Below, piece after piece: positions 35,345-44,213 of a stretch of DNA of 64,000 bases. A model generated the notes under the pieces. It was not told the DNA's origin, did not search any database, and saw only the letters and a list, made by a program, of their open reading frames with translations. This DNA is from Bacteroidota bacterium (GTDB taxonomy: Bacteria; Bacteroidota; Ignavibacteria; Kryptoniales; JAKASW01): positions 186,001 through 250,000 of the forward strand of contig JAKAGT010000002.1 of NCBI GenBank assembly GCA_021825585.1. Reading direction: 5' to 3'. Position 1 is the first letter of the stretch, and each line of letters starts with the position of its first letter. A program made the position numbers and the translations under genes.

Positions 35345-36609
35345 TAGACTCCGGAATAGTTAATCCTGTTCAATTTTAATACACCCAGCTCCCTCGATGC
35401 ACGGGCCTCTTCCAGCGCCAGCCTTATCCGATTTACCATTTGAATTGCATTCAGAACATCCAGACTTATACCGATACCACCCGCGTATTGAGCTTTCGAT
35501 AGTAACATGTTTTTTTCGGCAACGACTAAATTGTCTCCGAGGGCGGCGATCTGTGCATCGACTCCGGCGATTTCGTTCAATGTCAATTCGAATTGACGTT
35601 CAAGCACGCTCCTGGAATACTCGTTCTGCAGGGCGACACTCTTTGCGGTCGCCTCAGCCGCGCTGTAACTATCATGGAGCGAACCAAGAGTAAATACCGG
35701 CACCGAGACAGATATGCCTACGGACGCTCCGAAGACGTTCGCCAGGCCCGGCTGCAAATTTGGCAGCGATGTGAGGGCCCCGGCATCCGCCCCTATCGAC
35801 ACTGTAGGACGCAGCTTTGATTCCGCAATTTGCGCGTCCAGTTCAGCCTGTTTCAGCATGAGGTGCTCCGACATAAGGTCAACGTTCCGCGCAGGGACGA
35901 AAGTCGTGTAATATGAAAGCGACGGCATGACCGAATCGACCTCCGTCACTTCAGACGTAGGAAGTCCCGATGCCTGGGCAAGCACTACAAGAGAATTCTT
36001 ATAAGATATCTTCCTGCTGTTAATTTCAATTTGGGCATTGTTGAGATCGACGGTGGTCCTCAAGACATCGGTCTCACTCCCCTGCCCGGACGCATGCAGC
36101 TGGTTTACCAGCCGGAGGTAATCGCTCAGCGAGCGATATTCCTGTTCCACCACATCAAGTTCTCTCTCTTCCCTGACTGCATCTATGTATGCAGTAGAAA
36201 CCGAATAGATTATATCAGCCCTTACCCGGCTCTGATTGACGGTTCCCTGCTCGACTCCGATGCCGCCTCTTCGGATTTCAAGAGACCTGGCACCCCCGTC
36301 GTATATCGTGTATGAGCCGGAAATCTGAGCCCCGAACTCACCGCCGTTCGTAATAGCCGGGTCGTACCCGGGAGCGACGATGAGATGAGAGCCGACTCCG
36401 ATCTGCGGATAATATCCCTTTGTTATCGCTTCGCTGTGGTACCGGGCCGATTCCTTCGCCAGTGCGGCGGAACCAACAAGCGGATTACTTTTAAGCGCAG
36501 CTTCCAAATAATCGCTCAACGAGACCGGCCTGGTCTGCGCGTTTCCAATCGATGTAATTGCAAAAACTGCTGAAGCAAAGAAAACCGTGAGAGTTTGCCT
36601 AAGATTCAT
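35341..36609 (-). CDS. TolC-family outer-membrane efflux protein
   Basis: The 422-residue protein has a signal peptide (VFFASAVFAITSIGNAQ). The two repeats of the outer-membrane efflux protein family follow, with long amphipathic helices (ALEEARASRELGVLKLN at the C-terminus; DALKSNPLVGSAALAKESA at the N-terminus). It forms the trimeric exit duct of the tripartite pump encoded downstream. It is the first gene of the efflux operon, so the promoter should lie in the 116 bp before it, which also hold a 9-bp-stem hairpin. Confidence 0.9.
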   Translation of the reverse strand: MNLRQTLTVFFASAVFAITSIGNAQTRPVSLSDYLEAALKSNPLVGSAALAKESARYHSEAITKGYYPQIGVGSHLIVAPGYDPAITNGGEFGAQISGSYTIYDGGARSLEIRRGGIGVEQGTVNQSRVRADIIYSVSTAYIDAVREERELDVVEQEYRSLSDYLRLVNQLHASGQGSETDVLRTTVDLNNAQIEINSRKISYKNSLVVLAQASGLPTSEVTEVDSVMPSLSYYTTFVPARNVDLMSEHLMLKQAELDAQIAESKLRPTVSIGADAGALTSLPNLQPGLANVFGASVGISVSVPVFTLGSLHDSYSAAEATAKSVALQNEYSRSVLERQFELTLNEIAGVDAQIAALGDNLVVAEKNMLLSKAQYAGGIGISLDVLNAIQMVNRIRLALEEARASRELGVLKLNRINYSGVY

Positions 36610-36638
36610 ACCTATTCTTCATCCCAAGTGATATTGAA

Positions 36639-36688
36639 TTGGAGAGGCAACGGGACGGCGGCAGAATCGGCGCCCGACACCTCTCCAA
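36639..36688 (-). terminator. Hairpin between the PepSY gene and the efflux operon
   Basis: Perfect 9-bp arms TTGGAGAGG and CCTCTCCAA enclose a GC-rich 32-base centre that can fold further. It lies after the double-PepSY gene and before tolC on the same strand. No U-run follows, so termination is possible but not certain. Confidence 0.4.
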
Positions 36689-36725
36689 ATTTAGATGATT
36701 ACTGCCATCTTTCTCCAGCCGTTTT

Positions 36726-37253
36726 TCAATCCTTTTCGTGCGCCTCGTCCTTAGCGCTCTCTGTTGTGATCTTCACCACTTTGCCGGATTGGGGATTGAT
36801 CCATACCTCTTTAATAACCTTCCCGGACTTTACATCCAGTGACCAGATATGCATTCCCGACTCATGTTCGAGTTCGGCTTCCATCACCTTACCGCCAGGC
36901 ACGGCTTTGAGAGCGATCTTCTCCGCCTCCTCTTTTGTGATCTTTGCCGACTTCATGTCTTCAGATTTTTCTTTCTTCTCATTTGCCATCGATTCATCTG
37001 CGACTTTGATCACCCTGGCCGTGTTCGGGTCAACCCAAACCTCATTGATCCGATTACCGCTCTTGATGTCGAACGACCAGATGTATTTCCCGGCTTCATG
37101 CTCATACTCGCCACTTAGTACCTTGCCGCCTTCTACTTCCGCAAGTGCGGCTTTCTCTGCCTGGGACTTTGTGATCTTGGGTTTAGACTGAGCCTGGGCA
37201 AAAATGGGCAGGCACAATGCCATGGCAACCATTACCGTACTTCTGAATTTCAT
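36726..37253 (-). CDS. Exported protein with two tandem PepSY domains
   Basis: The 175-residue protein has a signal peptide (STVMVAMALCLPIFAQAQ) and two adjacent copies of a roughly 60-residue PepSY unit. Copy 1 includes GEYEHEAGKYIWSFDIKSG and copy 2 includes AELEHESGMHIWSLDVKSG. The copies are about half identical, so the gene arose by internal duplication. PepSY domains bind and inhibit peptidases or sit near envelope sensors. In this position, just upstream of an RND operon with its own sensor kinase, it may feed a signal to that system, which is inference. I start it at the ATG of 37253, with GGAGG four bases away. A longer frame to 37406 would overlap the next gene and precede the signal peptide. 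Confidence 0.85.
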   Translation of the reverse strand: MKFRSTVMVAMALCLPIFAQAQSKPKITKSQAEKAALAEVEGGKVLSGEYEHEAGKYIWSFDIKSGNRINEVWVDPNTARVIKVADESMANEKKEKSEDMKSAKITKEEAEKIALKAVPGGKVMEAELEHESGMHIWSLDVKSGKVIKEVWINPQSGKVVKITTESAKDEAHEKD

Positions 37254-37348
37254 ATAACCTCCATTTCTTGTTCCCTGTAAGCTAGCGCGAGAGAATGAAA
37301 CTGACATGAAACCATGATCGTACCACCAAGTCTTCTCAGGTGTTCCAT

Positions 37349-38998
37349 CTAATTGCGGATTACGATCGACTGCCCGGGCCGCAGTTCCGCGGGATCTCCG
37401 TTCCACATTCTAAGGTTCGCAACCGACACGCCGAATTCCCTGGCTATCCCCCACAACGAGTCGCCTTCCTTGACTTTGTACAATTTTCTTGCACCAGGAT
37501 CCTCAGCATACATCCTGTCGCGCCTTTTCACGGCATATTGCGGCGGTGCGACCCGAAGATACTGTCCTGCCCGTATGAAACTGCCGTGAATCCCGTTCCA
37601 AATTTCGAGGTCGCGCACAGTGACTCGGTACAGTGACGCGATCTCACCGAGGTTTTCACCCGCTATGACCCGGTGATAATCTCCGGGCGGCCGCGGATCT
37701 TGTCCGGCAATTCTGCTGTAACTGCCGGCGAAGTGATATACAACGGAGAGCCTCGCGCCCGGTCTTATGAAAGATCCTCTGAGATGATTAAGCACCATTA
37801 ACCTGTGAACCGACATACCGTACTGCGCCGCAATTCCGCTCAATGTCTCCCCTCGCCGGACAGTATGATACATCCACACCGGCTTCTCAGAGACCGCAAA
37901 CTTAGAGTAATCTTCGGCGAACAGCTTGTCGGTACCTGACGGAACATTCAGTCTGAATTCACCGTGATAATCCGGCGGCGTGATATTGCGTGTGAGCATC
38001 GGATTCAAGGTCATGAGTGAATCGAGGGGGACACCGGTTACTCGGGAGATATCGGCTAACTCAACGCCACAGGGTACTGTTACTGTGTCGTATTCAATAG
38101 GAGCAGTTCTCACATCGCCGTCGAATCCGAATTTACCCGGATCTGTCATTATTAGTGTCACTGCAATATATTCGGGTACATAATTCCTCGTCTCCCACGG
38201 GAGATACCGACGGATCTTCCAGAAGTCCCTCGACCCGCCGCTTCGCTGTATTGCCCAATCGACCGCGAGCTCTCCGCAGTTGTACGCTGCGATCGCAAGA
38301 TACCAGTCGCCCAAGTCGTCGTGAAGATTCTTCAGGAGTCTCGCAGCCGCTTCCGTAGCCAGGACAGGATCCCTGCGCTCATCGTACCACCAGTTGAACT
38401 TGAGCCCGTATCGCAGCCCCGTCGATGGAACGAACTGCCACAGCCCGACCGCACTCGCCCAGGAGCGCGCCTTCGGGTCGAGTCCGCTTTCCTGAAGGGA
38501 CAAATATGCTAAGTCAGATGGAATATGCTCTTTCTCAAATATGCCCTTCATCATGGGCATATATTCGCCTGAAAGATGCATCCAGTTCTTCATGTACCAT
38601 CGACCGCGCGTTTGCAGGTACCGGATATTATCTCTGACATAGCGATTCATGACAAGCGGCACAGTCCTCACCGGTAAATTCTCTGATTCAAGGCCCATCT
38701 CATTCGCTTCGTTGGAATCAAGCATATCTGCAAGTTCCTCACACAAAGCGGAGGGTGATGAGCTGGGAGAAACATTCCCGGATGCGATGCGGTATTTTTC
38801 GTCATCAGTGGCGATTTCCCGGCTCAGCTTCACAGGCTTGCAGTTCTTCAAAACGTTCAGGGCGGAATTGTCATTTGACGCTGTTTCGTTCTCTTCAACG
38901 GTACGGGATTTCTGAAGCATTCTATTCGATGAGCAGGAAGAAACCGAAAGTGAAATCAATATTCCACATAAAGTCAGAAAGAAGTACCTTGCGCTCAT
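37349..38998 (-). CDS. mltD: MltD-like membrane-bound lytic murein transglycosylase with three LysM repeats
   Basis: The 549-residue lipoprotein has a lipobox ending in SVSSC. The catalytic SLT domain contains LSLQESGLDPKARSWASAVG with the catalytic Glu, LWQFVPSTGLRYGL, and the IAAYNCGELAV end. Three LysM peptidoglycan-binding repeats follow (HTVRRGETLSGIAAQYGMS, HRVIAGENLGEIASLYRVT, YKVKEGDSLWGIAREFGVS). It cleaves the glycan strand of murein with anhydro-muramyl formation, at the inner face of the outer membrane. It seems to be a single gene, with 106 bp to the upstream propeller gene. Confidence 0.92.
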   Translation of the reverse strand: MSARYFFLTLCGILISLSVSSCSSNRMLQKSRTVEENETASNDNSALNVLKNCKPVKLSREIATDDEKYRIASGNVSPSSSPSALCEELADMLDSNEANEMGLESENLPVRTVPLVMNRYVRDNIRYLQTRGRWYMKNWMHLSGEYMPMMKGIFEKEHIPSDLAYLSLQESGLDPKARSWASAVGLWQFVPSTGLRYGLKFNWWYDERRDPVLATEAAARLLKNLHDDLGDWYLAIAAYNCGELAVDWAIQRSGGSRDFWKIRRYLPWETRNYVPEYIAVTLIMTDPGKFGFDGDVRTAPIEYDTVTVPCGVELADISRVTGVPLDSLMTLNPMLTRNITPPDYHGEFRLNVPSGTDKLFAEDYSKFAVSEKPVWMYHTVRRGETLSGIAAQYGMSVHRLMVLNHLRGSFIRPGARLSVVYHFAGSYSRIAGQDPRPPGDYHRVIAGENLGEIASLYRVTVRDLEIWNGIHGSFIRAGQYLRVAPPQYAVKRRDRMYAEDPGARKLYKVKEGDSLWGIAREFGVSVANLRMWNGDPAELRPGQSIVIRN

Positions 38999-39104
38999 TT
39001 GTTCTCCTCGTTCTGGTCATCGGGCATGTTCTGTCACTCAGATATCATCTTCTTCCATAGAAGTTTCTCCCTGCTTTCATCGATCTATTGAACTGACGGG
39101 GCTG

Positions 39105-40145
39105 TCACTTAAGGGGAGCCACTTCCAATACCGTGAACGAATTCGGCTTCATCGTCGGGCGCGGATGAGGATGCTCGGCAGTCGGCGCGGCCGGCGGATT
39201 GAATTCTGCTGTCGGGAGGAAGAGATGGTGAGTCTTCACATCTATCGTAATGGTCCTTGCTCCAAGCTGAGTCGGAAACTGCTCGAGGACGGTGAACTTG
39301 TCTTTCCCTTCCTCCTGAACCACCGTAAGAGTTCCCTGGCCGTTTGAACTGAAAGCCCGGCGGAGTACCGGATCAAATGCGGCACCGTCGACTCGCTCGC
39401 CGATCGGAAGAGTGGTCATTACTTTTCCGTTCAAGGCGTTCATCACAACCATTAACTTGTTATGGCATGTCGAAAAAAGAATGTGTCTCTTCGCATCGAT
39501 TGCCAGCCCGCTCGGGTGCTCACCAGGGGCCAGGGGCCAAACGTTTTCTATCTTCATGGTTCGCGGATTAATCTCGTCGACCTGACTGTTGTCTTCGATA
39601 TTGATGTATATCCTTCCCTGTCCGTCTGTAGCTGAGAACTCCGGGCTTCCCGATAGCTTGATCGTTCCTATCACTTTGTCGGTGCGGGCATCGATGACAG
39701 TTGAATTGCCGGATCGGCCGTTGCATGTAAAGACGCGATGGGTGAACGGGTCGTACAGAATGGCGTCCGGGTCCCGGCCTGTCACCTGTATTGTTCCGAT
39801 GACTTGCAGGGTTTTGAGATTGAAAACTGTAACCGACGAGTCAGCACCGTCGCTTATGAACCCTTTGTTCAGATCCTCGGCAAGGGCAATGCCGTGCACC
39901 CCTTCAGTATTCGGTATAGTCGCGACCAGTTTTCCGGTTTTTACATTGACCACCTGAACCATCGTCCCGCGGGATACAAAGAGTCTGCCCGTGGCGGCAT
40001 CGAGGGATGGATAGTCCCACCAGGCCGTCTCAGGAAGGTGGATCCTTCTCACGATTTCATACTGTGACTTCGTGGTTTGAGCGTTCGTGCGAGCGCACAA
40101 AATGAGAACTGAGAGAACACTCAAAGCAATAGTAAGTTTTTTCAT
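39105..40145 (-). CDS. Exported YVTN-type beta-propeller protein
   Basis: The 346-residue protein has a signal peptide (LTIALSVLSVLILCARTNAQ) followed by repeated blades of the YVTN/NHL kind (LFVSRGTMVQVVNVKTGKLV, GADSSVTVFNLKTLQVIGTI, GRSGNSTVIDARTDKVIGTI). The repeated pattern is a name-value pair plus TGKV / IGTI. The fold is a seven-bladed propeller, and the protein sits in the periplasm. Members act as binding or scaffold proteins, and no enzymatic role can be shown. I start it at the ATG of 40145, with GGAG just upstream; a longer frame lacks a signal peptide at its end. Confidence 0.82.
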   Translation of the reverse strand: MKKLTIALSVLSVLILCARTNAQTTKSQYEIVRRIHLPETAWWDYPSLDAATGRLFVSRGTMVQVVNVKTGKLVATIPNTEGVHGIALAEDLNKGFISDGADSSVTVFNLKTLQVIGTIQVTGRDPDAILYDPFTHRVFTCNGRSGNSTVIDARTDKVIGTIKLSGSPEFSATDGQGRIYINIEDNSQVDEINPRTMKIENVWPLAPGEHPSGLAIDAKRHILFSTCHNKLMVVMNALNGKVMTTLPIGERVDGAAFDPVLRRAFSSNGQGTLTVVQEEGKDKFTVLEQFPTQLGARTITIDVKTHHLFLPTAEFNPPAAPTAEHPHPRPTMKPNSFTVLEVAPLK

Positions 40146-40511
40146 CGCGAATCTCCTGAGTTTGGTATTACCGTTTTTCCCGACTGCCGGCAAGGATCTG
40201 GTGCAAGCCAAGAAATGCCTCTGCCGCAGTTATTTGATTTAGCAGCGGATGGTGGACGCGGTCCGCACACAACGGGAATTACAGCCTTCTCGAGCTTACT
40301 TCGCCTTACCATAATAATAACTTAAGATGAAATGAGTATGAAATTTCCGTGGCATTCCGCGTATTCTGCCGACGGGAAGCGCATCCGACTTCCCGGCATC
40401 TTAAGGCCGCATTGACGCCTGCCTCTCTCCCATCTGTTCTTTTCATTCGCATTTCATTTACATGGAGTAAATTGTTCCTTAATTTTATTGCTTGCGGTGC
40501 AAAAGGATCCG
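40146..40511. other. Divergent intergenic region with a hairpin
   Basis: These 366 bp separate the minus-strand propeller gene from the plus-strand outer-membrane gene, so two promoters should face outward here. I find no box pair good enough to call. A hairpin is visible at 40368-40397 (GCC-gac-GGGAAG ... CTTCCC-GGC). An AT-rich stretch (ACCATAATAATAACTTAAGA, 40310-40329) may hold the minus-strand -10. Confidence 0.4.
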
Positions 40512-43004
40512 ATGCCTGATCCTTTCCATTCGCTTAATGCCGGGACAAAATCTTATAAACTGATATTCCTGATCCGGAGACCTGAAGTGCGGAGTGCAAT
40601 TTTCGAAAAAGTGTACATTCTTTTCATCCTGTTGATCTTTACGAGTCCGCTTTACGGCCGGCTGGTGCGGCCAAAGAACGACACAGGCACCATAATCGGG
40701 ACGGTCCTGGACAAAGCTACCGGATCTCCCATAGAATTTGCCAACGTCATCCTATTCAACAAGGCGGACGGCAGACAGATAACCGGTGCGATGACGGGCA
40801 AATCGGGAGAGTTCAGACTTACCGGGGCCAGGGAGGGCCGATATTATCTGCATATCCAGTTTATCGGCTACGTGACCAAAACCATTCCCGATATCCATAT
40901 CTCGAAACCCAATTCAAGTCTGGACATGGGAAGGATCTATTTGACATCTTCCGCCATAAACCTGCCCATGGTCGTTTCGGAAGGCAGAAGATCGCCGATC
41001 TCATACCAGCTTGGCAAGCAGGTCATTGACGTGAATCAAATCAAGACCGCGCTGTCGGGCACGGCGGCGGACGTACTTCAAAACGTCCCGTCGGTCAGCG
41101 TGGACATCAACGGAAACGTCAGTCTGAGAGGCAGCACTAATTTCCAGGTTCTTATTAACGGCCGCCCCTCGATCATGAGCGCCCAGGACGCCCTGCAGGA
41201 GATCCCGGCCAGTTCGATCCAGAATATCGAAATCATGACAAACCCTTCGGCAAAGTACGATGCCAGCGGCACGGCCGGAATCATCAACATCGTCCTCAAG
41301 AAAAATTCGGACCTCGGCCTGAGCGGCATCGCGAATGCGACGGGAGGGCTGGATGACAAATATGGCGGCAATTTCCTTATCCAGTACAAGACTCATTTTA
41401 TGACTTATGATCTCGGCGCTTACTTCAACCGCCGCACTTTTCCGGGAACAAACAGACAGGAGAAGGAATTCATAATCGGAAACAATACGTCATATCTCAA
41501 CTCGAACGGAAACGTTCTCTGGCAGCGGATATTCTCCGGGGTGAGGGGCGGAATCGGCTTCAACTTAAGCGAGAACGACAACCTTATGTTCAGCGGTAGA
41601 TACGGAGACGGGGCCTTTCACCATTACTCAACTCTAAACACTCTGCAATCGTCGGGTGCAGAGCTGCAGCAGCTCGATTACATAGACACCCATAATTATA
41701 ACCACTATGGCACGTACTACAATTTGAATATGAATTACCTGCACAAGTTCGGACAGGAGGGTAATCAGCTCATGGGGTACCTTTCCTACGGCCACAATAA
41801 TTCGAATAACTCGGGGTTAAGTACGGCCACACAACCGGATACGACACTTAGCGGCACACAGAATACGGAGTTGGGCCCCTCTGATCAGCTTAGAGGGAAC
41901 ATCGATTACACCCTCCCTGTCAGCAAGTTTGAAAATTTCTCGGCCGGCTCGGAATTTTTCAGCAGGAACTACCAGGACATAAACAAGCTCTTCCGATTAG
42001 ATACAACTACCGGCCTGTACAATTTTCAAGCGCCCTTCAGCCACACGAATGACTTCAAGCGGGCACGATTCGCGGCGTACACCATGTTCTCGGATAAATG
42101 GGACAGCCTGCAAGTTCAGGTCGGTTTCCGCACGGAGTACACTTATCAGCTCGTGGCGCAGGCGGACGCGAGCCGGCGCTTCACATTCAGCAGATGGGAT
42201 TATTTCCCCTCGATCAGCACTTCGTATAATCTCGGCGGCGGCACCCAGCTCATGGCCAGCTACACAAGAAGGATAGAAAGGCCCGACGGAGGCGACCTTG
42301 AACCTTACTACTCCTGGTTCGATGCAAATACCGTCCACATCGGAAACCCTTCGTTGAAACCGGAGCTCATCGACTCCTATGAGATGGGCCTCGAGACCTT
42401 TTTCGGCAAAGCATATTTCTCGAACGATCTTTACTACCGCTTCACCCAGGACAAGATTGAAGACATTAATTCCGTGTATGCCGAAAACGTGACATTGACT
42501 TCGGTCGCAAACGTAGGAAACGATTATTCCCTCGGATACGAATTCAGCATTCTGTTCAATCCGATCAAGATGTGGGAGCTGAATTTTATGGGCAGCGCAT
42601 ACGACTATAAGATAACCGGAGCCTTAAGCAACGAATCATTTGCGAGACAGAGCCTCGACTGGAGCGTGAAGTGCAATAACACATTTACAGTCACACCTGC
42701 CACTGAACTTCAACTGAACGCACGGTACAATAGCCCTTCCGTTACCGCACAGGGAAAGTGGGGCGGATTCTTTACCGCCGATCTTGCTCTGAAACAGGAT
42801 TTGATACCAAAGGCCCTGTCACTGACGCTCCAGGCAAACGACTTACTGAGCACAGGGAGACGCGAGTTCACTTCGCAGGGAGTCGGCTTCTACGAGTACA
42901 ACTACTACTACAGGCGGGCTCCGATCGTCATGCTGGATATCCAGTACGTATTCAATAATTACAAATCGACGGATCAGCAGGGCAACGCCCAGAGAGACAA
43001 CTGA
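40512..43004 (+). CDS. TonB-dependent outer-membrane receptor-like protein (OMP_b-brl_3 type)
   Basis: The 831-residue protein has a late hydrophobic export segment (VYILFILLIFTSPLYG), then a carboxypeptidase-regulatory-like domain (GTIIGTVLDKATGSPIEFAN). A plug with VLQNVPSVSVDINGNVSLRG and INGRPSIMS follows, then a large barrel ending in IVMLDIQYVFN. It belongs to the outer-membrane beta-barrel family common in Bacteroidota-like bacteria and likely imports or senses a ligand unrelated to the uronide locus. The start is uncertain. I use the ATG at 40512, with AGGA five bases upstream; a TTG at 40488 is another option. It stands alone on the plus strand. Confidence 0.85.
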   Translation: MPDPFHSLNAGTKSYKLIFLIRRPEVRSAIFEKVYILFILLIFTSPLYGRLVRPKNDTGTIIGTVLDKATGSPIEFANVILFNKADGRQITGAMTGKSGEFRLTGAREGRYYLHIQFIGYVTKTIPDIHISKPNSSLDMGRIYLTSSAINLPMVVSEGRRSPISYQLGKQVIDVNQIKTALSGTAADVLQNVPSVSVDINGNVSLRGSTNFQVLINGRPSIMSAQDALQEIPASSIQNIEIMTNPSAKYDASGTAGIINIVLKKNSDLGLSGIANATGGLDDKYGGNFLIQYKTHFMTYDLGAYFNRRTFPGTNRQEKEFIIGNNTSYLNSNGNVLWQRIFSGVRGGIGFNLSENDNLMFSGRYGDGAFHHYSTLNTLQSSGAELQQLDYIDTHNYNHYGTYYNLNMNYLHKFGQEGNQLMGYLSYGHNNSNNSGLSTATQPDTTLSGTQNTELGPSDQLRGNIDYTLPVSKFENFSAGSEFFSRNYQDINKLFRLDTTTGLYNFQAPFSHTNDFKRARFAAYTMFSDKWDSLQVQVGFRTEYTYQLVAQADASRRFTFSRWDYFPSISTSYNLGGGTQLMASYTRRIERPDGGDLEPYYSWFDANTVHIGNPSLKPELIDSYEMGLETFFGKAYFSNDLYYRFTQDKIEDINSVYAENVTLTSVANVGNDYSLGYEFSILFNPIKMWELNFMGSAYDYKITGALSNESFARQSLDWSVKCNNTFTVTPATELQLNARYNSPSVTAQGKWGGFFTADLALKQDLIPKALSLTLQANDLLSTGRREFTSQGVGFYEYNYYYRRAPIVMLDIQYVFNNYKSTDQQGNAQRDN

Positions 43005-43315
43005 ATCTACTTGGGCATTAATTGACCAAGGCTTGAAGCATCTCGACTGAGCGAGTGAAGCAACTCGACAGTAAGTAATTTGGCCATCATGTCTTCCGAC
43101 AGGCTTTGTTCCGGACCTCCCCGATGCCGGTGAGCGGTTAGTTGTTCCGCCATCTCGACATTTTCATTCAGAATTCATAAAAGAATTCGATATTAGTTTT
43201 CAATAGGCCTTACGCCAGTCTGTTGGTACAGCACGATATGGGGTCTCGGGTTTTTCGAGCAACGAGGCCTTCCGGTCCCTGACTAAGTGATTCAATAATA
43301 AGCACGAGGATATCG
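43005..43315. other. Intergenic region without a recognised feature
   Basis: These 311 bp lie between two plus-strand genes. I see only a weak hairpin right after the receptor stop (CTTGG ... CCAAG, 43010-43035). There is also a repeated GAATTC pair at about 43172-43189 (GAATTCATAAAAGAATTC) that may lie in the promoter of the next gene. No reading frame looks coding. Confidence 0.35.
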
Positions 43316-44158
43316 ATGATGGATAAGATGATGAACAAGCAGTACGAAATGACCAAGGTTCCGGAGATTACGTTATACTTCTGGGTTGTAAAAATTCTGA
43401 CGACGGCTATGGGAGAAAGCACGTCGGACTTCCTTGTATTTCATATCAACCCCTTCGTAGCAGTAGCGGTCGGAGCCATCGGATTTATATTTGCTCTCGC
43501 ACTTCAATTCCGGACACGGCGGTATATTGCATGGATCTATTGGTTCGCGGTCCTCATGGTTGCCGTTTTCGGGACGATGGCCGCTGATGTATTGCATGTC
43601 GTGCTCGGTGTTCCTTACATCGCTTCGACAACGCTTTTCGCGATCACCCTGATAGTAGTATTCATCGCCTGGTATGCAAGCGAGAAGACCCTCTCGATTC
43701 ACAGCATCTACACGGTTCGCCGGGAATCTTTTTACTGGGCGACAGTGTCTGCCACATTCGCTCTCGGCACTGCGACGGGCGATTTGACGGCAACGACATT
43801 CGGCATCGGATATTTCCTATCAGGTCTGCTGTTTACCGTCCTCATTTTCGGCGTCGGCGTTCTGTACTACCTGACAAAAATGAATTCCGGCACCGGATCA
43901 AAACATCGTCTCAGCAGCGAGGTGCTGACATTCTGGCTTGCGTACATTCTCACTCGTCCTCTTGGTGCATCGTTCGCCGACTGGATGGGCAAGCCGCTGA
44001 GCTGGGGCGGCCTCGGATGGGGCGACGGCACCGTCAGCCTTCTTCTCTTCGTACCCATTCTCTGCCTCGTTTGGTACCTCGCGGCAAGCCGAAGGGACAT
44101 TAAGGCTCGGAAAAGCAACAGGGAAAATGAAAGTGAGCTGGCGCTTCCGGCGAAGTGA
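43316..44158 (+). CDS. COG4705-like multi-spanning membrane protein
   Basis: The 280-residue inner-membrane protein has about eight helices and recurring half-repeats with small-residue-plus-Asp motifs: GESTSDFLVF, GTATGDLTATTFG and GASFADWMGKPLS. This triple occurrence is the mark of the uncharacterised COG4705 family of membrane-anchored proteins. Its molecular role is unknown; transport is plausible from the repeats. The ATG at 43316 is preceded by GAGGA at five bases. The gene is followed by a hairpin that may terminate both it and the convergent gene. Confidence 0.85.
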   Translation: MMDKMMNKQYEMTKVPEITLYFWVVKILTTAMGESTSDFLVFHINPFVAVAVGAIGFIFALALQFRTRRYIAWIYWFAVLMVAVFGTMAADVLHVVLGVPYIASTTLFAITLIVVFIAWYASEKTLSIHSIYTVRRESFYWATVSATFALGTATGDLTATTFGIGYFLSGLLFTVLIFGVGVLYYLTKMNSGTGSKHRLSSEVLTFWLAYILTRPLGASFADWMGKPLSWGGLGWGDGTVSLLLFVPILCLVWYLAASRRDIKARKSNRENESELALPAK

Positions 44159-44175
44159 AGCTCCCGGGCGAAAAT

Positions 44176-44208
44176 AAGCTGTATCGCCGGCCTGTGAGGC
44201 ACCAGCTT
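44176..44208. terminator. Candidate bidirectional terminator
   Basis: The arms AAGCTG and CAGCTT enclose an inner GCC...GGC pairing. On the plus strand CTCTTTT follows, and on the minus strand ATTTTC follows. It lies between convergent genes that end at 44158 and 44214. Confidence 0.45.
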
Positions 44209-44213
44209 CTCTT

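Noticed and set aside
37254-37406. N-terminal extension of the double-PepSY protein
   Set aside because: It overlaps the transglycosylase gene and would precede a complete signal peptide; the GGAGG-preceded ATG at 37253 is far better.
43010-43035. Terminator after the plus-strand TonB-type receptor
   Set aside because: The stem has only five base pairs and no U-run follows.
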